Part shown: positions 25,753-33,110 of the stretch, one piece after another | Position numbering within the stretch: position 1 is the stretch's first letter | Layout of the letters: each line of letters begins with the position of its first letter | DNA from: Phreatobacter sp. | GTDB taxonomy: Bacteria; Pseudomonadota; Alphaproteobacteria; Rhizobiales; Phreatobacteraceae | Length of the DNA: 64,000 nt | Assembly: GCF_016793595.1 (NCBI RefSeq) | Contig: NZ_JAEULY010000023.1 | Location: 1-64,000, forward strand | Direction: 5' to 3' | Notes under the pieces: generated by a model | What the model was told of the DNA's origin: nothing | Database searches by the model: none | The model's input: only the letters and a program-made list of their open reading frames with translations | Translations under genes and position numbers: made by a program

Positions 25753-26373
25753 ATGGCTCACATCGATCCGGCAGCCCCCCTGCCGGTGCCGAAGACCAAA
25801 CGCGGGGAGCGTACCCGCCAGAAGATTCTCGACGCTGCCGAGCGCGAGATCGGCGTGCGCGGCTTCTCCGATGCCTCCATCGCCACGATCACGGCGGAAG
25901 CCGAGGTCGCACAAGGCACATTCTATCTCTATTTCCGCTCCAAGGAGGACGTTCTGCGCGAACTGGTCCTGCTGATGGGCCGCAGGCTTCGCCATCACCT
26001 GACGCGCGCCATCGCGGGCGCGCCGGACCGCCTTTCCGCCGAGCGGAAGGGTATTCACGCCTTCCTGCAGTTCATCCGGGATAATCCCAATCTCTACCGG
26101 GTGGTCGCCGAGTCGCAGTTCGTCGACCCGGCAGTACATCGCGCCTACTACGAGGAATTCGCCGATGGCTACCGGGGCGGCCTGGAGGAGGCCGCGCGGC
26201 GCGGCGAAATCTCTCCCGGCGACGCCGAGGTTCGCGCCTGGGCCCTGATGGGCGTCACCGACATGATCGGCCGGCGCTACTCGCTCTATGACGAGAGCGT
26301 GCCGCTCGAAGCGGTCGCGGAGGCAGCCTTCGATTTCGTGGCAAACGGCATCGGGCCCAAAAGCCATGTCTGA
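25753..26373 (+). CDS. TetR/AcrR family transcriptional regulator (206 aa)
   Basis: TetR helix-turn-helix at the N-terminus (TRQKILDAAEREIGVRGFSD and AEVAQGTFYLYFRSKEDVL) and a helical effector domain. It is divergent from livK and overlaps or abuts the first of several CoA-metabolism genes, so it likely controls both transport and catabolism, with an acyl-CoA intermediate as a plausible effector. Start 25753 (MAHIDPAAPLPVPKTKRG) is chosen over 25660, whose extension has no HTH-family character and runs through the palindrome. Confidence 0.92.
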   Translation: MAHIDPAAPLPVPKTKRGERTRQKILDAAEREIGVRGFSDASIATITAEAEVAQGTFYLYFRSKEDVLRELVLLMGRRLRHHLTRAIAGAPDRLSAERKGIHAFLQFIRDNPNLYRVVAESQFVDPAVHRAYYEEFADGYRGGLEEAARRGEISPGDAEVRAWALMGVTDMIGRRYSLYDESVPLEAVAEAAFDFVANGIGPKSHV

Positions 26374-26380
26374 GAAAGCC

Positions 26381-27154
26381 ATGACTGACAGCCACGTCTT
26401 GGTCGACGTGGTGGATGGTGTCGCGACGCTGACGCTCAATCGCCCGGCACGCCACAATGCGCTCGTTCCGGATCTGATGGACGCCCTCAACGCGGCCCTC
26501 GACGGCCTCTCCTCGACGCCGCCCGCCGTTCTGGTGCTGCGCGGCGCGGGTCGCTCCTTCTCGACCGGCGGTGATATCGTGGCCTTCGCCGGCTTGCCGC
26601 GCGGCGAGCGGCGGACCTATGCAGCCCGCCTCGTCGGCGCGTTGAACGAGGCGATCCTGAAGCTGCTCGCCCTGCCCTGCCCGGTGATCGCGGCGGTGCA
26701 CGGCCCAGTCACCGGCGGCTCCTGCGGCTTCGTTTTCGCCAGCGACCTCGTCGTCATGGGACCACGCGCCTTCCTTCAGTCCTACTATGTCGATGTCGGC
26801 TTCTCCCCGGACGGCGGCTGGACGGCGTTGCTCCCCGAGCGGATCGGCCCCGCGCGCGCCGGCGCGATCCAGATGCTCAACCGCCGCATCGGCGCGGATG
26901 AGGCGCTGGCGCTCGGCATCGCGCAGGCGGCCCCGGCCGCGAACGAGTTCGAGGCGGTCATTGCCGGGTGGCTCGGCACGCTGCGATCAAAGGTTGCCCC
27001 GAGCCTCGCCGCGACGCGTTCGCTGCTCATGCCGCCGGAGCGCCTGCGCGCCATCGCCGACGGCCTCGAGCGCGAGCGCAGCCGCTTCCTCGACCTGATC
27101 GAAACTGACGAGACCGAGGCCGGCATGGCGCGCTTCCTCGCGAGGGCCGCATGA
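26381..27154 (+). CDS. enoyl-CoA hydratase/isomerase family protein (257 aa)
   Basis: Crotonase-fold protein. The oxyanion-hole segments are RSFSTGGDIVAFAG and HGPVTGGSCGFVFASDLVV, and the active-site region reads YYVDVGFSPDGGWTALLPER. The SPDGG form is common in PaaG/isomerase-like members rather than strict hydratases, so double-bond hydration or isomerisation are both possible. ATG 26381 has GAGAAAG upstream; ATG 26366, overlapping the TetR stop, is an alternative. Its stop overlaps the following synthetase start (ATGA). Confidence 0.9.
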   Translation: MTDSHVLVDVVDGVATLTLNRPARHNALVPDLMDALNAALDGLSSTPPAVLVLRGAGRSFSTGGDIVAFAGLPRGERRTYAARLVGALNEAILKLLALPCPVIAAVHGPVTGGSCGFVFASDLVVMGPRAFLQSYYVDVGFSPDGGWTALLPERIGPARAGAIQMLNRRIGADEALALGIAQAAPAANEFEAVIAGWLGTLRSKVAPSLAATRSLLMPPERLRAIADGLERERSRFLDLIETDETEAGMARFLARAA

Positions 27155-28650
27155 GATCGATTCCCGATATCTGCCGCCGCCGTGCGGAACTCTCGCCCGA
27201 TGCCGTCGCATTCGAGGAAATCGCGACCGGCCGCTCCCTCACCTTCGCAGAGATCGAGGCCAATGCCTCCCGTGGCGCGGCCCTGCTCCTGTCGAGAGGG
27301 CTTGCCGAGGGCGACCGCGTCGCCGTGCTCTGCCACAACGGCGCGACCTTCTTCGAGCTGCTCTTCGCCTGCGCCAAGGCCAGACTGATCCTCGTGCCGC
27401 TCAACTGGCGGCAGACGCCCGCCGAACTCGCGCCGATCCTCGCCGATTGCGCCGCGAAGCTGCTGCTCGCGGATGAGGCCAATGCCACGCTCGCCGGCTC
27501 CCTGCCCGGTGTGCCGGTCTTGTCCTTCGCGGACTACGAGACCGAGCGCGCGGGGGCTTCCCGCCTCTCCGGCCCTGCCGAGCCTTGGGAGACCGACAGG
27601 GTCTGGTATCTGCTCTACACGTCCGGCACGACCGGCAAGCCCAAGGCGGTGATCCAGACGCCGGGCATGGCGCTCGCCAACTACGTCAATATCCAGCAGG
27701 CGACCGGGCTCGGCGCCGGCGACGACACGTTGAACTTCCTGCCGCTGTTCCACACGGCCGGCATCAATCTGCACGCCCTGCCCGTGTTCATCGCCGGCGG
27801 CACCTCGCGGATCATCCCGAAATTCGAGGCCGACGTGGTGATCGACCTGATCGCGCGGGGGCGGCTGTCGCTGTTCTTCGGCGTGCCCGCCATCTATCAG
27901 GCGATCAGCCTGCATCCCGCCTTCGCCACCACCGATTTCTCCCGCGTGCGCCACTGGGGCTGCGGCGGCGCGCCGATGCCCGAGGCGATGCTGCGCGCCT
28001 TCCTCGATCGCGGCGTCACCGTCTGCAACGGCATGGGCATGACGGAGACCGGACCGACCGTCTTCCTCATGGACCCCGCCCATGCGGTCGAGAAGATCGG
28101 CTCGGTGGGCAAGCCGCAGGTGCTGGCCGAGGTCCGCCTCGTCGACCTCGACGGCAATGACGTTGCGCAGGGCGAGCGCGGCGAGTTGCTGTTTCGCGGC
28201 CCCGGCATCACGCCCGGCTACTTCAACAACCCCGAAGCCACCGGAAAGGCCTTCGCGCCCGGCGGCTGGCTGCGCTCCGGCGATGTCGGCCGGCAGGATG
28301 CGGACGGCTGCTATTTCATCGTCGACCGCATCAAGGACATGTTCATCTCGGGTGGCGAGAACGTCTATCCGGCCGAGGTGGAAATCGTCCTGCACGCCCA
28401 TCCGGCGGTGCTGGAGGCCGCCGTACTCGGCGTCGCGGACGCGCAATGGGGCGAGGTCGGGCATGCCGTGATCCTGCTGCGGCCGGGTGCCGTGACAGGC
28501 GTCGAGGACATCCGAAAGCACGCGCGCGCCAATCTCGCCGGCTACAAGGTGCCGAAACATATCACGCTAGTGGAAGACTTCCCGCGCACGGCGGCAGGCA
28601 AGATCCAGAAGCACGTGTTGCGCGGCATCGTCGCGGAGGGCTCGCGATGA
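27151..28650 (+). CDS. AMP-dependent acyl-CoA synthetase/ligase (499 aa)
   Basis: Adenylate-forming acid:CoA ligase. The P-loop motif YTSGTTGKPKAVI lies near residue 155. Later core motifs are NGMGMTETGP, GWLRSGDVGRQDADGCYFIV with the hinge Asp, KDMFISGGENVYPAEVE, and the catalytic Lys near the C-terminus in FPRTAAGKIQKHVLR. It would activate a carboxylic acid with ATP and CoA. It overlaps the enoyl-CoA hydratase gene upstream and the MaoC gene downstream by ATGA, so the unit is translationally coupled. The substrate is likely the acid brought in by the divergent ABC transporter, but this is inference. Confidence 0.94.
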   Translation: MRSIPDICRRRAELSPDAVAFEEIATGRSLTFAEIEANASRGAALLLSRGLAEGDRVAVLCHNGATFFELLFACAKARLILVPLNWRQTPAELAPILADCAAKLLLADEANATLAGSLPGVPVLSFADYETERAGASRLSGPAEPWETDRVWYLLYTSGTTGKPKAVIQTPGMALANYVNIQQATGLGAGDDTLNFLPLFHTAGINLHALPVFIAGGTSRIIPKFEADVVIDLIARGRLSLFFGVPAIYQAISLHPAFATTDFSRVRHWGCGGAPMPEAMLRAFLDRGVTVCNGMGMTETGPTVFLMDPAHAVEKIGSVGKPQVLAEVRLVDLDGNDVAQGERGELLFRGPGITPGYFNNPEATGKAFAPGGWLRSGDVGRQDADGCYFIVDRIKDMFISGGENVYPAEVEIVLHAHPAVLEAAVLGVADAQWGEVGHAVILLRPGAVTGVEDIRKHARANLAGYKVPKHITLVEDFPRTAAGKIQKHVLRGIVAEGSR

Positions 28651-29048
28651 TCGCTGCCGGCCCCCTGTTCTCCGAGACGCGGACGCTGACCCAGGCCGAT
28701 TTCGACCTGTTCGCCAGGGTCAGCGGCGACGACAACCCGATCCACGTCGATGCCGATTTCTCCGCCCGCACGCGGTTCGGCCGCACCGTCTCGCACGGCA
28801 TGCTCCTCTACACCGTCCTGTGGGGCCTGATGCGCCGGCACGTGCCCGGCGCGCGCCAGACGGCCCAGACGCTGATGTTCCCGGCGCCCGCCTTCGCGGG
28901 CGAGGCGCTGGTCTTTTCCGGCATCGTGGAAACCACGACCGCCGATGGCGCGCGGCTGGCCCTGCGCATCGTCCGAGAAAGCGACGGCGAGACCGTCTGC
29001 GAGGCCTCCGCCAACGTCACCACGGAGGGCGGCGATGAAGGTCGGTGA
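28647..29048 (+). CDS. MaoC family hotdog-fold hydratase (133 aa)
   Basis: (R)-specific enoyl-CoA hydratase-type hotdog protein. The hydratase-2 motif is intact: the Asp of SGDDNPIHVDADFS with the following His, and GRTVSHGMLLYTV. It would hydrate trans-2-enoyl-CoA to (R)-3-hydroxyacyl-CoA. The start overlaps the synthetase stop as ATGA. It is immediately followed, with a 14-bp overlap, by a second hotdog protein lacking the catalytic pair, suggesting a heteromeric enzyme. Confidence 0.92.
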   Translation: MIAAGPLFSETRTLTQADFDLFARVSGDDNPIHVDADFSARTRFGRTVSHGMLLYTVLWGLMRRHVPGARQTAQTLMFPAPAFAGEALVFSGIVETTTADGARLALRIVRESDGETVCEASANVTTEGGDEGR

Positions 29049-29409
29049 CAGCGCCAGCCTGACCCGCCGCTACACGTTGGAGGACATCGCCGCCTTCACC
29101 TCGCTGGCCGGCGTCGCTCCGGCGACGATCCGCGACGTCCCCGAACCGCTGATCGGCGCGCTGTTTTCCTACCTGCTCGGCGTCGAACTGCCCGGCAGCG
29201 GCACGAACTACCTCAAGCAGGAACTGGCTTTCGCCGTTCCCGTGCCGCTCGACGCCGAGGTAACCGCCACGGTTACCATCACCCGCCTGCGGCCCGACAA
29301 GCATCTCTGCGACCTTGCGACGACCCTTGCCGACGCCGCCGGCCAGGTCCTCGCCACCGGCCGCGCGCTCGTGCTGGTAAAAGACGTCGATGCAGCGATC
29401 GAGGCCTGA
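29035..29409 (+). CDS. degenerate MaoC-like hotdog protein lacking the catalytic Asp/His (124 aa)
   Basis: The sequence follows the hotdog pattern: YTLEDIAAFTSLAG, IGALFSYLLGVELPGSGTNY, ELAFAVPVPLDAEVTATVTI and a final strand QVLATGRALVLVKD. Where active MaoC proteins have D-x-N-P-x-H this one reads GVAPATIRD, and the downstream HG is PLIGAL, so the catalytic dyad is missing. It overlaps the intact MaoC gene by 14 bp. In HadAB and ChsH1/ChsH2 type enzymes one hotdog subunit is catalytic and the other structural; the same arrangement is inferred here. Start 29035 ATG has GGAGGG upstream. Confidence 0.82.
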   Translation: MKVGDSASLTRRYTLEDIAAFTSLAGVAPATIRDVPEPLIGALFSYLLGVELPGSGTNYLKQELAFAVPVPLDAEVTATVTITRLRPDKHLCDLATTLADAAGQVLATGRALVLVKDVDAAIEA

Positions 29410-29410
29410 C

Positions 29411-30202
29411 GTGACCGGCGACGCGGCGCTGACCGACATCGGCGAGGGCCGTCCCGTCGTCTTCCTCCACGGCTGGTCGGTCGATCGCTCGTTCTTCGCC
29501 GGCCAGCACCGGCTCGTGGACGAGGGTTTCCGGGTGATCGCGCCCGATCAGGCCGGCCACCGCGACGGCGAGGTGGCGGGCGTCCTGTCCATCGCTGACC
29601 TGTCCACGGACCTCGCCGCTCTGCTGGCCGGCCTCGACCGGCCCGCACTCCTCGTCGGCTGGTCGATGGGTGCCACCGTCGCACTCGACCATCTGGCGCG
29701 GCGCGGTTCGACCGGCATCGCGGGGCTGGTCATGGTCGACATGACGCCGAAAGTGGCGAACGATGTCGGCTGGCGCCTGGGGCTCTCCGATGGCCAGTCG
29801 CTCGACGAGGCCGTCGCGGCCGCCGAACGGATGCGGGCGGGATGGGCCCGCTATGCCCCGAAGATCGCTGATGCCCTGTTCGCGGAAGGCCGCACGGCGG
29901 ATGCAGGCCTTGTCGCGCATGCCCGGCAGGTGGTCGCCGCGCGCGACCCGGCCGTCATGGCGCATCTCTGGCGCTCGCTGGTCGAGGCCGATCATCGGGA
30001 CACGATCCGCAAGCTCGATATTCCCGTTCTCGCGCTCGCGGGCGCGCGCAGCCGGCTCTACCGCCCGGAGGTCGCGGCATGGATCGCCGCTCAGGCGCCG
30101 CGCGGGGCGGCCGTGAGCATCGCCGATGCCGGCCACACCCCCCATGCCGAACAGCCAGAGGCCTTCAACGCCGCGCTCAGCGCCTTTGCAGCGCGCCTCT
30201 GA
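29411..30202 (+). CDS. alpha/beta-fold hydrolase (263 aa)
   Basis: Classical alpha/beta hydrolase: oxyanion HGWS near residue 21, the nucleophile elbow GWSMGAT (Ser about 85), and the catalytic His in DAGHTPHAEQPEAF near the C-terminus. Start GTG 29411 is preferred because GAGG lies 6 nt upstream and directly follows the previous stop; ATG 29390, which overlaps that gene by 20 bp, is an alternative. It is the last gene of the TetR-led unit. It could be an esterase, lactonase, C-C hydrolase or thioesterase; sequence does not decide. Confidence 0.88.
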   Translation: MTGDAALTDIGEGRPVVFLHGWSVDRSFFAGQHRLVDEGFRVIAPDQAGHRDGEVAGVLSIADLSTDLAALLAGLDRPALLVGWSMGATVALDHLARRGSTGIAGLVMVDMTPKVANDVGWRLGLSDGQSLDEAVAAAERMRAGWARYAPKIADALFAEGRTADAGLVAHARQVVAARDPAVMAHLWRSLVEADHRDTIRKLDIPVLALAGARSRLYRPEVAAWIAAQAPRGAAVSIADAGHTPHAEQPEAFNAALSAFAARL

Positions 30203-30302
30203 GGGAATGCTGGCGCAAGGTGCTGTCATGCCGCCTGTCCCCTTCCCGCCGGCCGCCAAACAATCCTAGTCTGCCGGCCCGACGTTCCGTGCCGGACAGG
30301 AC

Positions 30303-31496
30303 ATGCCGCGACCGCGCCCCTCCACAGCACTCGACCACATCAGGGTCCTCGACCTAACGCGCGTGCGCGCGGGCCCGACCTGCTGTCGCGTCCTCGCCGA
30401 TTTCGGTGCCGACGTGATCAAGATCGATGCCCCCGTCGGCTTCGATTCGAACGCGGCGATCCTCGGCGACCGCCACGGCTCCGACATGCAGAACCTGCAT
30501 CGCAACAAGCGATCGCTCACCCTCAACCTGAAGACCGACGAGGGCCGCAAGGTCTTCCTGAAACTGGTCGAGACCGCGGACGTGGTGGTCGAGAATTATC
30601 GCCCCGACGTGAAGGAGCGCCTCGGCATCGGCTACGAGGCGCTGCGGGCCGTCAATCCGCGCGTCATCCTCGCCTCGGTCTCCGGCTTCGGCCAGACCGG
30701 CCCCTACCGGACCCGCGCCGGCTTCGACCAGATCGCGCAGGGGATGGGCGGGCTGATGGGCGTCACCGGCTTCCCGGGCGAAGCGCCGCTGCGCGCCGGC
30801 ATCGCGGTCGCGGATTCCGCCGCCGGCATCTATGCCGCCACCGGCATCCTCGTGGCGCTCGCCGAGCGCGCGAAGTCCGGCGAGGGCCAGTGGGTGCAGA
30901 CCTCGCTGCTGCAAGCCCAGATCGCCATGTGCGACTTCCAGGCCGCCGCCTACACGGTCGATGGGCGCGTGCCGCCGCAGGCCGGCAACGACCATCCGCA
31001 CGCCACCCCGATGGGCGTGCTGCCCTCGGCGGACGGCCACGTGAATGTCGGCGTCGGCGGCGAGGGCCAGTGGAAGGGCTTCTGCCGCGCCATCGAGCGC
31101 GAGGATCTGGTCGCCCATCCCGACTATGCCGACGCCAGGCTGCGGTTCCGCAACCGCCCGGCCCTGATGGCCCTGCTTGCCGATATCTTCCGCGCGCGCA
31201 CCACCGCCGACTGGCTGGATCGGCTGGAGGCGGAGGGCGTGCCCGCCGGCCCGATCTACCGCATGGACGAGGTGTTCAGCGACCCGCAGGTCGAGCATCT
31301 CGGCATGGCCGTGCCGATCCGGCACTATGCGCGTGGCGACATCCGCCTGATCGCCCAGCCGCTCCAGATGTCGCGCACGCCGCCGGCCATCGAGACCGCC
31401 ATTCCCGAGGCCGGCGAGCATACCGACGAAGTGCTCGCGGAGGCGGGATTCGACGCCGACGAGATCGCCCGGCTGCGTGACGCAAAGATCGTGTGA
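30303..31496 (+). CDS. CaiB/BaiF family CoA transferase (397 aa)
   Basis: Type III CoA transferase that moves CoA between carboxylic acids through an aspartyl-CoA thioester. The N-terminus has LDHIRVLDLTRVRAGPTCCR, then ADFGADVIKIDAP, then NYRPDVKERLGIGYEAL. The catalytic Asp is in GIAVADSAAGIYAATG. The C-terminal DEVFSDPQVEHLGM is also typical. It begins a second operon of five same-strand genes (CaiB, ECH, SDR, GGT, GNAT), 100 bp after the hydrolase. Spacing is tight from here, with the ECH start 11 nt after this stop. The acid pair is unknown. Confidence 0.93.
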   Translation: MPRPRPSTALDHIRVLDLTRVRAGPTCCRVLADFGADVIKIDAPVGFDSNAAILGDRHGSDMQNLHRNKRSLTLNLKTDEGRKVFLKLVETADVVVENYRPDVKERLGIGYEALRAVNPRVILASVSGFGQTGPYRTRAGFDQIAQGMGGLMGVTGFPGEAPLRAGIAVADSAAGIYAATGILVALAERAKSGEGQWVQTSLLQAQIAMCDFQAAAYTVDGRVPPQAGNDHPHATPMGVLPSADGHVNVGVGGEGQWKGFCRAIEREDLVAHPDYADARLRFRNRPALMALLADIFRARTTADWLDRLEAEGVPAGPIYRMDEVFSDPQVEHLGMAVPIRHYARGDIRLIAQPLQMSRTPPAIETAIPEAGEHTDEVLAEAGFDADEIARLRDAKIV

Positions 31497-31507
31497 AAGG
31501 ACAAGCC

Positions 31508-32296
31508 TTGAGCCAAGCCACCGTGCGCTATGAGGCGTCGAACGGCGTCGCGACACTGACCATCGACCAGCCCACGAAGATGAACGCCATGACCTTCGAC
31601 ATGTGGTCGAGCGTTCCCGGCCTCGTGAAACGGGCCGAGGACGACCGCACGGTGCGCGTCATCGTCGTCACCGGTGCGGGTGACAAGGCCTTCTGCGCGG
31701 GCGCCGACATCTCGCAGTTCGGCGAGAAGCGCACCGGCGAGGACGCCGTGCGCGCCTATGACCGCGCGGTCGCCGCCGGCATGGCGGCGATCCATGATGC
31801 CGCCAAGCCGACCGTCGCCGTCATTCGCGGTATCTGCTTCGGCGGCGGCTGCGCGCTGGCGCTGACCTGCGACCTGCGCTTCGCCACATCGGATTCGCGC
31901 TTCCGCGTGCCGGCGGCGCGGCTCGGCCTCGGCTATGGCTTTTCCAGCGTCAAGATGATGATCAAGAAGATCGGCATGGCGGCGGTGGCCGACATCCTCA
32001 TCTCCGCGCGCATCCTCAACAGCGCCGACGGCGAGCGCTCCGGCGTCATCCATCGGGCCTGGCCGCGCGAGAGCTTCGAGGCGGAGGTGCGGGCCTATCT
32101 CGACACGGTGGCGGCCAATGCCCCCTTGACGCTCGCCGCCATCAAGCGCTCGCTGGTGGAGCTGTCGAAGCCGGAAGCGGAACAGGACGATGCCGCCGTG
32201 GATGCGCTGGTGGCGAAGTGCTTCGATTCCGCTGACTACAAGGAAGGCCAGAAGGCCTTCCTCGAGAAGCGCCTGCCGAACTTCAAGGGCGAGTGA
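31508..32296 (+). CDS. enoyl-CoA hydratase/isomerase family protein (262 aa)
   Basis: Crotonase-fold protein. It has oxyanion-hole segments KAFCAGADISQFGE and RGICFGGGCALALTCDLRFA, followed by RVPAARLGLGYGFSS. The C-terminal EGQKAFLEKRLPNFKG is the typical hydratase ending. Start is probably TTG 31508, with AAAGGA 6 nt upstream; GTG 31493, overlapping the CoA-transferase stop, is the alternative. It follows a CoA transferase and precedes an SDR, a normal order for activation, hydration and oxidation of an acid. Confidence 0.92.
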   Translation: MSQATVRYEASNGVATLTIDQPTKMNAMTFDMWSSVPGLVKRAEDDRTVRVIVVTGAGDKAFCAGADISQFGEKRTGEDAVRAYDRAVAAGMAAIHDAAKPTVAVIRGICFGGGCALALTCDLRFATSDSRFRVPAARLGLGYGFSSVKMMIKKIGMAAVADILISARILNSADGERSGVIHRAWPRESFEAEVRAYLDTVAANAPLTLAAIKRSLVELSKPEAEQDDAAVDALVAKCFDSADYKEGQKAFLEKRLPNFKGE

Positions 32297-32312
32297 GACG
32301 AGGGAGCCGGCC

Positions 32313-33086
32313 ATGGAACTCGGGCTTGCAGGCAAGAAGGTGCTGGTCACCGGCGCGTCGAAGGGCATCGGCCTCGCCTGCGCCGAGGTCTTCTCGGCCG
32401 AGGGTGCCCACGTCATCATGGTCGCGCGCGACATCAAGCGGCTGGAGGCGGCGGCCACCGGTCTCAAGGCGCGCCATCAGGGGTCGATCGAGATCGCCGC
32501 GGCGGATCTGTCCCGCCAGGCTGACCGCGAAGCGCTCTGGGCCAATCACCGTGACGTCGACATTCTCGTCAACAATGCCGGCGCCATTCCCGGCGGCGGG
32601 TTGCTCGACCTCTCCATGGAGACCTGGGAACAGGCCTGGTCGCTCAAGGTGATGGGCTACATCCACCTGACCAAGCTGGCGCTGGCCTCGATGAAGGACC
32701 GCAACACCGGCGTCATCGTCAACATCATCGGCATGGCCGGGCGCACGCCGCGCTACAGCTATGTCTGCGGCGGAGCCGGCAATGCCGCGCTGATGGCCTT
32801 CACCGGCGCGGTCGGCGGCAAGTCGCAGGAATGGGGCGTGCGCGTCTTCGGTATCAATCCGGCGGCGACCCGCACCGACCGGATCATATCTCTGTCGAAA
32901 CAGCAGGCCGAGGCCAAGTTCGGCGACCAGAGCCGCTGGGAAGAGATGCTGACCGGCCTGCCGCTGAACCGACTGATCGATCCGAAGGAAATCGCCAACG
33001 CGGCGGCCTTCCTCGCCTCCCCCGCTTGCGGCTACGTCTCCGGCGCGGTGCTGGACGTCGATGGCGGCGGCGCGTTCCGCGGCTGA
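32313..33086 (+). CDS. SDR family protein with altered active site (257 aa)
   Basis: Rossmann-fold SDR with an intact cofactor motif VTGASKGIGLACAEVF and NNAGAIPGGG. The catalytic region reads RYSYVCGGAGNAALMAFTGA: the Tyr is present but the Lys four residues later is Gly, so the YxxxK motif is broken. Related short-chain dehydrogenases with YxxGxAGNAALMAF exist as a subfamily, so this is a lineage trait and not a fresh mutation. The end YVSGAVLDVDGGGAFRG is normal. Start 32313 has GAGGGAGCC upstream. It may use an alternative base or be non-redox. Confidence 0.88.
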   Translation: MELGLAGKKVLVTGASKGIGLACAEVFSAEGAHVIMVARDIKRLEAAATGLKARHQGSIEIAAADLSRQADREALWANHRDVDILVNNAGAIPGGGLLDLSMETWEQAWSLKVMGYIHLTKLALASMKDRNTGVIVNIIGMAGRTPRYSYVCGGAGNAALMAFTGAVGGKSQEWGVRVFGINPAATRTDRIISLSKQQAEAKFGDQSRWEEMLTGLPLNRLIDPKEIANAAAFLASPACGYVSGAVLDVDGGGAFRG

Positions 33087-33110
33087 ATTGCGTAATTCTT
33101 GGAGAGCATC

